From NCBI GenBank assembly GCA_028281495.1, contig JANQJU010000029.1:620001-684000 (forward strand): 64,000 nt of DNA, in the 5' to 3' direction. The translations under genes and the position numbers were made by a program. Each line of letters starts with the position of its first letter. Position 1 is the stretch's first letter. The stretch is from SAR324 cluster bacterium. Lineage in GTDB: Bacteria; SAR324; NAC60-12. Below, in pieces: positions 18,552 to 27,722 of the stretch. The notes under the pieces are model-generated. The model did no database searches. It saw only the letters and a list, made by a program, of their open reading frames with translations, and was not told the origin of the DNA.

Positions 18552-19423
18552 ATATTTTACTCATTGAAGATGAAGAGGCCATGCGGGAGGCTATTTCTTA
18601 TGGACTCAACCGGCGGGGTCATGTGGTTACCATTGTAGAAAACGGTGAACTGGGCTGGGAAACCTTTTCCGCCAATCCGAGTGAATTTGACCTGATTCTA
18701 TCCGACATCCAAATGCCCAAAATGGATGGCATGGAACTGCTCAAAAGAATCCGCAAAGAACGCATCGACATTCCTTTTGTTATCATGACGGGTCATGCGG
18801 GTTTGGAAACTTCGATTGAAGCGCTCAAATTGGGGGCGTATGATTTTGTAGTCAAGCCCTTCAAACTCAAGGAATTGTTGCCAACGATCAATCGATTGCA
18901 AAGTGGTTTGACCTCTCAAAAGCAAATGGAAGCCCCGTTTCCTGAGTTGACAGGGGAACTGAATTTAAGCCTCCCTAGTAACAGCCAACACATCCCCGGA
19001 GTTGTGGAGTATCTGAAATTACATGTTGCCCCTTATTGTAAACTTCATCAGATCGACCTCCAAAAATTAGTCTTATGCCTTCACGAATCCATCACAAACG
19101 CAATTGTCCATGGAAATCTGGAAGTGCCTTCCTCCATTAAAGAGGAATCTCACGCTAAGTTTGACGAAGTTTTAGCCGAACGAGAAAAATTGCCCGAATA
19201 CACAAAACGTATCGTTCGAATCAAAACTTCAATCACAAAAGAAGGGTTGAGTATCGATATAGAAGATCAAGGGAAAGGGTTTGATGCTTCGTCACTACCA
19301 GATCCAAATGATCCTATGAACTTATTGAACAGCGGGCGGGGGATATTAATCATCCGCACGTTTATGGATGAGGTTTCCTGGAATGATAAGGGAAATTGCG
19401 TGCGGATGACGAAACTCTTCTAA
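18548..19423 (+). CDS. Response regulator fused to RsbW-like HATPase domain
   Basis: Residues about 1-120 form a receiver domain with acidic pocket Glu7/Asp8, phospho-acceptor Asp53 (LSDIQMPKMDG) and switch/lysine region FVVKPF. Instead of a DNA-binding domain, residues about 150-291 form a GHKL ATPase of the anti-sigma-factor kinase type: CLHESITNAIVHGN (N box), IEDQGKGFD and a GRGI segment. Such domains phosphorylate STAS anti-anti-sigma proteins or bind sigma factors. The ATG overlaps the kinase stop codon by four bases, so it is the cognate output. No STAS or sigma gene is visible in this window, so the partner must be elsewhere. The gene ends convergently with the PrkA operon, 17 bases away. 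Confidence 0.9.
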   Translation: MNILLIEDEEAMREAISYGLNRRGHVVTIVENGELGWETFSANPSEFDLILSDIQMPKMDGMELLKRIRKERIDIPFVIMTGHAGLETSIEALKLGAYDFVVKPFKLKELLPTINRLQSGLTSQKQMEAPFPELTGELNLSLPSNSQHIPGVVEYLKLHVAPYCKLHQIDLQKLVLCLHESITNAIVHGNLEVPSSIKEESHAKFDEVLAEREKLPEYTKRIVRIKTSITKEGLSIDIEDQGKGFDASSLPDPNDPMNLLNSGRGILIIRTFMDEVSWNDKGNCVRMTKLF

Positions 19424-19440
19424 TTCACTGGTAGCTCACC

Positions 19441-21936
19441 TCAACTCAAGATCTTTTCAAAATCGACGATTTCTTTTCGTAAGGCAAATACAATGGTATT
19501 GAGCGCGATTTCACCAGAATATCGAAATCGTTCTATCATGTTGTTAATGATACGCTCTACAAAATCTCGAATCTCGGGAGTATGGTGCTCGTACTGATCG
19601 GGATCATTGCGTTTGTGAAAAAACGCGTTTCGCAACAACTCCGGATTGATGGAATCATCGACTTTGCGGTGAGACAACAAGAGATTGTACTCTTTTGCAA
19701 AACAGGTGACCACAGAATCGTTTTTGGACGTGATGATCGATTTACCTGGTTCCAACAACAACTCTCCGGTCGATTGCAGGTCCAAAAACTTCTGCGCAAT
19801 TTCTTCTCGAAACAATTGATAGCTTGTGCCGTGGCAGAGAATTTTCTCGATGGATTCCATGTAGTTCACGTCCGGCTCGTCTACTTTCACACCGTTGACC
19901 GGGTCAATGAACGTATATCGGGGCACCATCACGTGTGAGAACGCTTTATTGTGGACGGCACGAGCCAAAAGGGAGTGTTGTAAATAGCGGCGCAAATCCG
20001 CCTCAATCCGCTCGGGATCTCGATCTACAGTACACAATGTGATTTCCTTGCGAATGATAGTGTAGTAGATCGCTTTCACAACCGGAACCAAGCCATCAAA
20101 ATCTCCAAACCCGCCCACACCTTCTTCGAGAAATACATTTCCAATTCGCCGAGCAGGTATCGGTTGCCGTGGCATTTCTTGGGGCTCGGTTGCCAACCAG
20201 TGGTGCAATTCTGTCCCTTCACTCATCAACCGTTTCAACTGACTGAGGAAAATCCCAACATGGATCTTACGGCCGTCAGAGTTGGCAATCGTGTTGCGCA
20301 TAATGTTCTGTAGCTGACGTATGGAGATGCCATGCTTGCCTTCGTTGGGATAGTGTTCGTTCCACAGTTCTCGCATGAATTCATCGTCGATCAATCGCAA
20401 TTGTTCATCGGTAAACAAGTCGCTACTTCGTAAATTAACGGCACTCGGATGCTGTTTGATGTACGGAGTGAAGCTGTCAATATCATACAAATTCAACCCC
20501 AACCGCATCGACTCGTTTCGGAACGGATGCCAATGTGGCAATTTTTGAATGGTGGCTATCGGATCTTCTGCCTGAGAGGCATAGATGAACAATTTTTGTT
20601 CTGGTGTGATGCTATAAAACAAATCGCATTTGGCGTCACTCCAATCGGCAGGAAGTTTTTTCCGCTTCATCACTGGAGGAAGCAACCGAGTCATGACTGA
20701 ATAATAGGCTGCCACCCGCAACAGATTTGGATCAAAATCGTATTTTTCTCGAATGTTAGACATATCGCGTTTCAGAATGTCCATTTCTGAATTGGCATCC
20801 AGTAAGTAGTTGACCGGCACCTTCTCGATGCGGTCAAGCAACTTAGACGAAGTCAGTTGTTGTTCCAACAGATCCATTTCCTTCAGATTGGTGGTCATGA
20901 TGACTGTATTATCCAAAGGAGCCTGAGTGGATTCAATCGACGTTTTACCGCTTCCCAACAGCATCAACAGGGGTTTGTAGTCATTTTCTCGAACCCCGTC
21001 GCCTCCAGCCCCAAACGAATCGTGAATGTGCAAAATCCCACGATTGGAATCGATCATCGCGCCTTCGTATTGAAAGAACGACTTCCCCGGTAGATGCTCG
21101 GTAAGAATGGCACTATCCATATCTCCTAAATCAGAAGGTCGAATGCGCACCTTAAGCTGTTGCAACTCGTCGATGTTGGCAATGCCCTTGGCCTGAGCAT
21201 TGGAAAACTCGATCTCTTCCACCCGCACGGTTTCTTCCAAAATTGCAAACAACGATTTTTCTTTGTTACGCGGGTTTTGTAGCAAGGCTTCCAGAATATC
21301 CAAGGTGCGTTTGTCCAGCGCGGCATTCTGGTAATAGGTAGGAACGGGAATTTTTTCGTATTCCGCACGATCTTTGTTGATGTAGTCGAATAACTCTTGC
21401 CGAGGTTGGCTCACCGTACCATCTTCCCGTTGTAGAGATATGGGAAACAGCAATAAGGGGCTATGGCGAAAAGCCGACCGTAACTCTACCAATCGGTCTC
21501 CATTCTGAAACTGAAAAAAGAACGAATAGAGATGGATCGTGCTTTGTTTCGTGTATTCTTCCACGGCACGGGTCACCAAATCCACGATGTTGGTTTTCCC
21601 CGAGGCAGGAGGCCCTACTAAAACAATACCTCGGTTGGGACCCGCTTCTTTTTCAGCAGATTCCACGACATCCATCACGTATTTGATGCAAAACTCCTGA
21701 CCAAAAACGGCATTGATCCCATTGGAGAACAAATCTTTAAAAATGTTGTAACTGATGACCGGCTCTCCACTGCGGATGACAATCTCAAACCCAAAGTATT
21801 TAATCGCTTCGGAAATCAATGAAGCTGCCGTGTGCATATAATCTCCAGGCCGCGCCACGAAAGCGTCCACAAATTCCGAGAACTTTAAGGTTTTTTTGCG
21901 TTGATACCCCAACAAGGTCTTGTAATCGAACGACAT
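19441..21936 (-). CDS. prkA: PrkA-family AAA/serine kinase-like protein, second divergent copy
   Basis: The ATG at 21936 is chosen for its GAGGTGA site and the seven-base gap to the SpoVR stop; the frame is open further upstream inside the SpoVR gene. The ~831-residue protein belongs to the PrkA (YeaG) family: an AAA ATPase half with Walker A GPPASGKT at 108-115, then the long PrkA-type C-terminal region. It is notably longer than the roughly 640 residues usual in enterobacteria. PrkA proteins are described as serine kinases or AAA proteases in nutrient and stress responses, so the biochemical activity is uncertain. It is the last gene of the operon, and very different from the first-gene copy (24675-26897). 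Confidence 0.88.
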   Translation of the reverse strand: MSFDYKTLLGYQRKKTLKFSEFVDAFVARPGDYMHTAASLISEAIKYFGFEIVIRSGEPVISYNIFKDLFSNGINAVFGQEFCIKYVMDVVESAEKEAGPNRGIVLVGPPASGKTNIVDLVTRAVEEYTKQSTIHLYSFFFQFQNGDRLVELRSAFRHSPLLLFPISLQREDGTVSQPRQELFDYINKDRAEYEKIPVPTYYQNAALDKRTLDILEALLQNPRNKEKSLFAILEETVRVEEIEFSNAQAKGIANIDELQQLKVRIRPSDLGDMDSAILTEHLPGKSFFQYEGAMIDSNRGILHIHDSFGAGGDGVRENDYKPLLMLLGSGKTSIESTQAPLDNTVIMTTNLKEMDLLEQQLTSSKLLDRIEKVPVNYLLDANSEMDILKRDMSNIREKYDFDPNLLRVAAYYSVMTRLLPPVMKRKKLPADWSDAKCDLFYSITPEQKLFIYASQAEDPIATIQKLPHWHPFRNESMRLGLNLYDIDSFTPYIKQHPSAVNLRSSDLFTDEQLRLIDDEFMRELWNEHYPNEGKHGISIRQLQNIMRNTIANSDGRKIHVGIFLSQLKRLMSEGTELHHWLATEPQEMPRQPIPARRIGNVFLEEGVGGFGDFDGLVPVVKAIYYTIIRKEITLCTVDRDPERIEADLRRYLQHSLLARAVHNKAFSHVMVPRYTFIDPVNGVKVDEPDVNYMESIEKILCHGTSYQLFREEIAQKFLDLQSTGELLLEPGKSIITSKNDSVVTCFAKEYNLLLSHRKVDDSINPELLRNAFFHKRNDPDQYEHHTPEIRDFVERIINNMIERFRYSGEIALNTIVFALRKEIVDFEKILS

Positions 21937-21943
21937 AGTCACC

Positions 21944-23566
21944 TCAAACTCTGATAGGTTTTTCGGAGTTTTGCATCCGAGCCTGGACTTGTTCAAAGGG
22001 GACCTCAGTCACTACAGTCTCTTTGAATAGGTTGGCCGAAAAGCTGTAAAGCCAATTTTTGGAAACCAATGAAACCGGCCCCTTCCAGATTAGGTTTAGA
22101 TTTTTGAGGGTCGGTTTGATCCAATCTTTGCGGAGCCTTCGGTTGTCGTCCCGGTGGTAAAGGAGCAATCCTCCATCTTGGAAATCGGTATCGATGATAT
22201 AGATACGAGGTCGATAAAAATGAGTAAAAAATTTCAGCATCTCGCTTTTGATCGGATGGGGATCGATCCACACCCAGTATTGATTCTCACGAATGATGCT
22301 GTCCGGTGGCAATCCCAAGCGTTGGGCATCTCTCCGGCTGATGCGGTTCAAATGGTATTCTTCAATCAATTCTGGAGTTAAAAAACGTCTTAAAAAATCA
22401 TAATCGGTGACTGTTTTTACCAAGTGTTCCATGCACTTCATGGGTTTCGTTCCATTGCCGCGATTCCACTGATCTTTCACGTCTTGGTCGGTCTCTTCCA
22501 AGAAGTCCAAGGTCACCTTTCCAGTCTCGTAAAGCTCCTCAATGTGATTCCACATGTGAAATCCAAGATGGTAGGGGTTCCTCATGTAGTACGGTCGAGG
22601 ATAGCACACTCCAGAAAACACACGGGCATAATCAATAATCCCTTTGACCGCCTTCTCTTTGAACAATTCTAGCATGATTTTCTTTTCCCAATACATCGCC
22701 CATCCTTCGTTCATGATTTGCGTTCGAATCACAAAATCGTGAGTGGAATGGACGGTGTAAATATAGTCCAAGACCGCCTTTTCGGCTTGGCTCATGGGAG
22801 CATGATTTCTTAAGAATCCCAGGATGTCTTGGCAGGGAGCTTTCAGTTTGTAGCCCTGTCGGCTTAACGTTTCCTTGTCAATTTTTTGCTGCATTTCCTT
22901 TTGCCACGCCGTTTCTTTGGTATCGAACTGCAATAGCGATTCCATTGTGTAGGAATACGGATTCAGCAATTGGGGTGCGATGTCGTCCGGTACATACGTG
23001 TCGGTTTCTTGACCTTGTTGGGCACTTTCGGTTTCTACTGAACGAGACAGGTTGAATTGCGAGTGAGGGGCAATCAAAGGAACGGCCGACTCGCAAGCAT
23101 TCCAGTACTGAAAGAAATTCCGCTCCCCCATTTGTTCTCGAGCCATGTTCGTTTTTCGGACCAGAAAGATTACAAATTCAGTGCGATCCTGGGTAGAATC
23201 GCGGAGCACATTCAATTCTGAGAATTCGCAGTGTCCCACCACGTGGGCCATCACCGATGCTTGCATCATGGGAGAATTGGTTGCGTTCAGATAGGCATAA
23301 GACGGATTGCCCGTTTGCACCACTTCGTAATACAAACTCGATTCCTGGCCGGTTTCCACACGAAACTTTTTGGTGACCACACGTTTGCCTTCCCAAATAT
23401 TTACGGGACTCATCGGGTACACGTATTTTTCCAGCAACGATAAAAATTCCCAACTATCCAATATAAAGAAACGCATTTCCGGCAAGGTCCGGCCAAATTC
23501 TTTGGCATGGTACAAAACCCGCTGCTCCAAGGTATGCAATTCTGAATCGGTGGCTACTGTGCGCAT
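21944..23566 (-). CDS. spoVR: SpoVR-family protein
   Basis: This 540-residue protein matches the SpoVR/YcgB family: N-terminal helical region with GRTLPEMRFFILDSWEFL, a VMAHVVGHCEFS histidine-rich segment, and INEGWAMYWEKKIM followed by RPYYMRNPYHLGFHMWNHIEE. The HxxxH-like and Glu-rich segments suggest a metal site, but the family's chemistry is not established. Its ATG overlaps the stop codon of the DUF444 gene by one base (TAATG), showing tight translational coupling. SpoVR, DUF444 and PrkA genes commonly occur together and are known in stationary-phase, stress and sporulation-related settings. There is no sign that this organism sporulates. Confidence 0.9.
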   Translation of the reverse strand: MRTVATDSELHTLEQRVLYHAKEFGRTLPEMRFFILDSWEFLSLLEKYVYPMSPVNIWEGKRVVTKKFRVETGQESSLYYEVVQTGNPSYAYLNATNSPMMQASVMAHVVGHCEFSELNVLRDSTQDRTEFVIFLVRKTNMAREQMGERNFFQYWNACESAVPLIAPHSQFNLSRSVETESAQQGQETDTYVPDDIAPQLLNPYSYTMESLLQFDTKETAWQKEMQQKIDKETLSRQGYKLKAPCQDILGFLRNHAPMSQAEKAVLDYIYTVHSTHDFVIRTQIMNEGWAMYWEKKIMLELFKEKAVKGIIDYARVFSGVCYPRPYYMRNPYHLGFHMWNHIEELYETGKVTLDFLEETDQDVKDQWNRGNGTKPMKCMEHLVKTVTDYDFLRRFLTPELIEEYHLNRISRRDAQRLGLPPDSIIRENQYWVWIDPHPIKSEMLKFFTHFYRPRIYIIDTDFQDGGLLLYHRDDNRRLRKDWIKPTLKNLNLIWKGPVSLVSKNWLYSFSANLFKETVVTEVPFEQVQARMQNSEKPIRV

Positions 23567-24630
23567 TAGCGTTCTCCAAATAATGCTCGAATGACATCGA
23601 TGGTTTCGGATTTATCATTAATTTCACTCAACCGAATCACGGGGTCGCGATGGAACCGTGTGGCCACTTGTCGGTTGAGTAGGCTCAGCCTTCCGGGTTG
23701 TACCTCCACGATACCAATGCGGTTGAACAAGGGACGTAAACTGCTTTCTAAGGTTTCCAGAATCTTTCGAGCGTCGTCATCAAACAACTCACCATCTCCG
23801 AAATAAAATGCGTAGAAGTTGGTGGTGCTGGTGTCGTATTCATTGAATGCGACTTGAAATACCAATTCAAACACTTGTGCAGCTTGAGTGCCGCCCATGT
23901 TGCTCACATTGTAAAATTCTTCGGGTCGAACCTCGTAAGCGTCGATGTCGTGAACAAAAAAACGATGCTCTACGTTTCCGGCCCCATAATTAAAGTCTAA
24001 CCAATTCTGGATAAAGTTCACGAGACGTTTCTCCAACTCCAATCGTTCTCCGTACGTGGAGTAAGAAATGTCTCCCATGTAGAATATCACCGCGTTGTAT
24101 TTGGGCTTCTCTACACGTTCTGGAAGTTTATAGCGACGGTCTTGACGTCGGACGTACACATCGTACTTCCCGGCCTCTGGATTGTAAGATTCGGTGCCAA
24201 CACAGGTGCGTAAGGCACGTTTGAAGGTACGTTTTTTATCCAGAATCACCCCCACCGGACCAAAAGTTTTGAACTCATCGGTCAACTCTTTGATTCGACC
24301 TTTGCCATCTTTGGTCAAATCCGGAAGCTTGAGAGATTCGGCAATCAACTCCATCAGTCGACGGAAAGGCATGCTGAATCGCAGACGCCCTCCGCCTCCG
24401 GTACCCGGTCCGGTCCCTCCGGCTCCTCCCCCATCGCCTTCATCACCATAGGTGAAGGTGGGCACGGCAATATCATCCATCTCTATAACGATATCGCTGC
24501 CGCGGTCCCCGATGCTGCTGATGTCTCCCTCGTTGAGAATGTTTTCCACTAAATCTTCTAGCTGTTCCTCAATGAACTCATTGAAAGCCCCTTCAGATTC
24601 ATTGGATGAAATTTTATCTTCCCCTGACAT
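23566..24630 (-). CDS. DUF444 (YeaH/YhbH) family protein with von Willebrand A-like domain
   Basis: The 354-residue protein has an acidic N-terminus (about 1-60), a glycine-rich linker (about 63-81) and a C-terminal vWA-like domain. The metal-ion-dependent adhesion motif DxSxS is present as Asp187-Ile-Ser-Tyr-Ser191. This is the YeaH/YhbH family, the usual partner of PrkA and SpoVR. It is the second gene of the operon, 44 bases after PrkA1 and overlapping SpoVR by one base. vWA proteins paired with AAA ATPases (as in MoxR systems) often act as adaptors, so it may couple PrkA to its target. That is inference. Confidence 0.9.
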   Translation of the reverse strand: MSGEDKISSNESEGAFNEFIEEQLEDLVENILNEGDISSIGDRGSDIVIEMDDIAVPTFTYGDEGDGGGAGGTGPGTGGGGRLRFSMPFRRLMELIAESLKLPDLTKDGKGRIKELTDEFKTFGPVGVILDKKRTFKRALRTCVGTESYNPEAGKYDVYVRRQDRRYKLPERVEKPKYNAVIFYMGDISYSTYGERLELEKRLVNFIQNWLDFNYGAGNVEHRFFVHDIDAYEVRPEEFYNVSNMGGTQAAQVFELVFQVAFNEYDTSTTNFYAFYFGDGELFDDDARKILETLESSLRPLFNRIGIVEVQPGRLSLLNRQVATRFHRDPVIRLSEINDKSETIDVIRALFGER

Positions 24631-24674
24631 AAATTACTCCCGGTTCGGGTTGGCCACGAATGATTCAAAACAGT

Positions 24675-26897
24675 TTAGATCAAGATACTGGAAGCATTGG
24701 CTGTGATGGTCAGGGCTTGAAACGCACACTTGCCGCAATACCCTTTTTCTTCAATCAAGTAACGGATCGTTTCGTTGAGTTGCTCCTGTTCTTTGATATT
24801 CACGTTGGCAGCACTCGTACCACTTTTGATCCAACCCAATAGCTTCATGTTTTCTCCGGATTTGAATTCATTTTCGAATACAAACTTCTTGATCGCGTTT
24901 TGATACGAAGGTTCGTCACCCAAGATCACTTTGTAATTCACGCTGGCAATGGCATCACTGAGTTCTTTACGGAACACTTCTTTGTCTGGAATGCCCAGAT
25001 ATTGTTCGATGGTCTGCATGAATTTTTCATCCGGTTTCACATCGGTTTGAGTCACGTCGTGCTTGACTTTGGTGTTGTGAGCGTAGGCCCGGACGTGATC
25101 CGTGTATTTCTTCCAGGTGTTTTCAATCACGGTGTCGTCCCGCAAGATAGCGCTATAAACATCGCTAGCAATTTGGCCAAATATCCACTGTTTCACTTGG
25201 GGTAAGATCTTTTCCACGTAATGACTGAGTTTGGTTTTTTGAGTTGCAAACAGATCTTTGATCGAGTTTTCGGTGCGGATGTACAGATCCAATGGAGTGA
25301 CGCAAGGATTTTCCAAAGCGATGGAGGTCAGCATGGCATGATCACCAGATTCTTCTTGGAGCTTCTTGATGTTGGCAGCATATTCATTGATTTGGAAATG
25401 CTCCGTGTTTTCAAACACATTTTGAATGAACCGTGGATCCAAACCGAAGGTGCCTTCTGAAGGCTTCACAAATTCGAACTCATCCAAGATCATTTTCGCC
25501 ATGTTGTTGTCCACTCCGCTGTCCGCTCGTCCTGCATAGATCAACGCTTTTTGCAGCAACGTGAGATTCGGATTTTGCTTGGACTCATAAAGTCGCGACA
25601 TCACTGAAACCAAACTCAAAAAGGTCAGACTGTGCGGAGCCACATGCGCTTGATGTTTCTTATTTTTGTTCCAACTGCGATGGTCATTGGAATACGTGAA
25701 AGAATAGATTTGCTCTTCTTGCTTGTAGTCCACCGATAGTGGCATTTCGATAAACGTGGTTCGAGACCGCAAAGCCTCAAACGAAGCATTCCCCATGAAC
25801 ATGTTGAATTCATGAAAATTGGTGTGGCCAATGATCACTCCATTGAAGGGAATGGGCGGTTGCCCTTCAGGTTTGAAAAAGCGGTCTTGTGTGGCAAACA
25901 ACATCTCGTACAAAAATTTATCAGAAAGCTTCAGAATTTCGTGAATCTCCACAAACCCGTTGGCCCCAGCACACAGTTCCCCTTTGTAGTCATGCACCAA
26001 CGGATGCGATTCACTTCCAAACCGAGGGAGCAAGCTATAATCAATATTACCAACTAACGATCCGGCTTCTTGGCTTTTTTCGTCGCGTGGGGTGTAGGAA
26101 CCGATTCCCGTTTTGGTGCGTGCGTCGTAGATCATCCGTCGGACTCTCAAAAAGCTGAGCATTTCGGTGAACTTCAAGCCTTTGTCTGCCATGAATTGTT
26201 TGATCACATAATCCGAATACGGCGAGATCATCCCGATGATCTCAATCTTGAATTCTCCATCGTAATGAGGATGCCGTTCCAACCACTCGCTGATGGCATC
26301 CTTGTTGGTTTGTTCTGTTAACATTTTGGCAAAGTTAGCGCGGGCAGACTGCGGAATCACTTGCAGGGGTTTTTCAAACAATGGGCTTTGGACGTAATAC
26401 ACACCGTCTTCTTCAAAGAGAGCACGATCTTTCAATCGCTCGTCTACGGTAGGTAGCAATAAGGTGTAGGTCTTTCCCGCCTCAGAACGAGAGTATTGAT
26501 TCAGTGCCGTCTTGAGTCCGTCCATCGATCTCGACTTTGCCGCCCCAGGAGGTCCGAGCAAAATCCACAGTCGCTTGGAAGATTCCAACCCTCGACTGGC
26601 ATTGTCGATTTTCTCCACTAAATTTTCTTTTGCTTTTTGTTGGCCAAATACTACAAACGGCCCCACTCGTTCGGCGTCTTCAAAGAATTGATAACGATGC
26701 TTGACCGGCTTCCCCACGGTGATTGAATGCTCCACACCACTCGAAAGCATCATGTCATGCAACAATTGGAAGGTGTTTCTTGCCACCCAGGGTTCTTTAC
26801 GAATCACTTCGAGATACTGATCAAAAGTGAAAATTTCATTGGGGACTTCTTGTTCCAACGACTGGCTCAAAATATTTTGTAATTCAACGTTCATCAT
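24675..26897 (-). CDS. prkA: PrkA-family AAA/serine kinase-like protein, first copy
   Basis: The first gene of the operon starts at ATG 26897 (AGGGAG eight bases upstream; ATG 26894 also possible). The 740-residue product has a PrkA N-terminal AAA domain with Walker A GPPGAAKS at 115-122, the family phrase IHEILKLSDKFLYEML, and the sensor-like IIGHTNFHEF. A PrkA kinase-type C-terminal domain follows from about residue 430. It ends with a C-x2-C pair in YCGKCAFQAL near the C-terminus, which could bind metal. It differs strongly from the 831-residue copy in the same operon, so a complex of two distinct PrkA-like subunits is possible. Confidence 0.9.
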   Translation of the reverse strand: MMNVELQNILSQSLEQEVPNEIFTFDQYLEVIRKEPWVARNTFQLLHDMMLSSGVEHSITVGKPVKHRYQFFEDAERVGPFVVFGQQKAKENLVEKIDNASRGLESSKRLWILLGPPGAAKSRSMDGLKTALNQYSRSEAGKTYTLLLPTVDERLKDRALFEEDGVYYVQSPLFEKPLQVIPQSARANFAKMLTEQTNKDAISEWLERHPHYDGEFKIEIIGMISPYSDYVIKQFMADKGLKFTEMLSFLRVRRMIYDARTKTGIGSYTPRDEKSQEAGSLVGNIDYSLLPRFGSESHPLVHDYKGELCAGANGFVEIHEILKLSDKFLYEMLFATQDRFFKPEGQPPIPFNGVIIGHTNFHEFNMFMGNASFEALRSRTTFIEMPLSVDYKQEEQIYSFTYSNDHRSWNKNKKHQAHVAPHSLTFLSLVSVMSRLYESKQNPNLTLLQKALIYAGRADSGVDNNMAKMILDEFEFVKPSEGTFGLDPRFIQNVFENTEHFQINEYAANIKKLQEESGDHAMLTSIALENPCVTPLDLYIRTENSIKDLFATQKTKLSHYVEKILPQVKQWIFGQIASDVYSAILRDDTVIENTWKKYTDHVRAYAHNTKVKHDVTQTDVKPDEKFMQTIEQYLGIPDKEVFRKELSDAIASVNYKVILGDEPSYQNAIKKFVFENEFKSGENMKLLGWIKSGTSAANVNIKEQEQLNETIRYLIEEKGYCGKCAFQALTITANASSILI

Positions 26898-27076
26898 CTT
26901 CTCCCTGGTTATGATATGATCTTGTATTCATTCGATGTTCACGAAATCGTCATCGGTGGTATTGAAACGCTGACGCCGCATTTTCACGGGGGGCGTATTT
27001 CTAGTCTATCTACGATTACTGAGGAATTTCAATTTCTTTTCTATATGAGTATTTGCGATTTTCCCTAGCGTTTTTT

Positions 27077-27622
27077 TTATGAAGCTTCTTGATTCTGCAC
27101 CACATCCCAACCCGCTGCGGTTGGGGATTCAGGGCTGGCACCCGCTTTTTCATATTGTGGTTCATAACGCCAAGTGATGGAGCCGTAAGCAAACGTCACT
27201 TTTTCCACAGCAATGTCCCGTTCTTGGCTATCGAGTTTCACTGAGGAGACAATCACGTCTTTCATCGTGACACACAAATACATGACTGGCTGGTTGGTTG
27301 CGCCATACCCAGACGCTCGGTAGGTTTCCAAGATCACCAAATCAATATGGCTCCCGTTGCAACAGGCGAGATGGATCTGGGGTGTTGCCAAATCCACATA
27401 TTTTGTAACGGCAAAATCTTCATGTTGGCACCGCTCAATAGTCCTACCTTGTGTCGATCCTATAATGGGCGAAGCCGATTGCTCGATCCCGTGATGAAAC
27501 GAAAGCACTTCCACCCAATCTTTATGCCCTTGTTTTCCCAGCGTGTTGGTTCCTGACATATCGGTGCATTCGCCATTGATGGGATTGCTTTTATCCCCAA
27601 TTTTCAAAAACATGTTTTGCAT
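27077..27622 (-). CDS. hcp: Hcp-family protein (type VI secretion tube-like), orphan
   Basis: The ATG follows a clear AGGGGG site. The 181-residue protein shows the Hcp pattern: an N-terminal MFLKIGD..NPINGEC, then SFHHGIEQ, a central HEDFAVTKYVDLATPQIHLACCNG and a C-terminal strand YLCVTMKDVIVSSV followed by EKVTFAYGSITWRYEPQ. Hcp forms the hexameric tube of type VI secretion systems and can also be a secreted effector or chaperone. No other type VI gene is in this window. It lies 179 bases upstream of PrkA1 on the same strand. A short tail (about 160-181, AGASPESPTAAGWDVV) extends beyond the typical Hcp core. Confidence 0.85.
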   Translation of the reverse strand: MQNMFLKIGDKSNPINGECTDMSGTNTLGKQGHKDWVEVLSFHHGIEQSASPIIGSTQGRTIERCQHEDFAVTKYVDLATPQIHLACCNGSHIDLVILETYRASGYGATNQPVMYLCVTMKDVIVSSVKLDSQERDIAVEKVTFAYGSITWRYEPQYEKAGASPESPTAAGWDVVQNQEAS

Positions 27623-27722
27623 GGTCCCCCTTGGTTTTGCGGAGTGGTTCAGTCTTTGCTTTGCTAACTCATGCAGTCGATTTCATCTCAAATAATGGCA
27701 ACCTTTTCCTAGAGAGGTCTAC

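Noticed and set aside
21936..21996. Longer N-terminus of PrkA2 overlapping the SpoVR gene
   Set aside because: The ATG at 21936 has a better ribosome-binding site and fits the operon layout; the longer form would overlap SpoVR by about 50 bases.
27077..27622. Type VI secretion locus
   Set aside because: Only Hcp is present; no sheath, baseplate, ClpV or VgrG genes are in the window.
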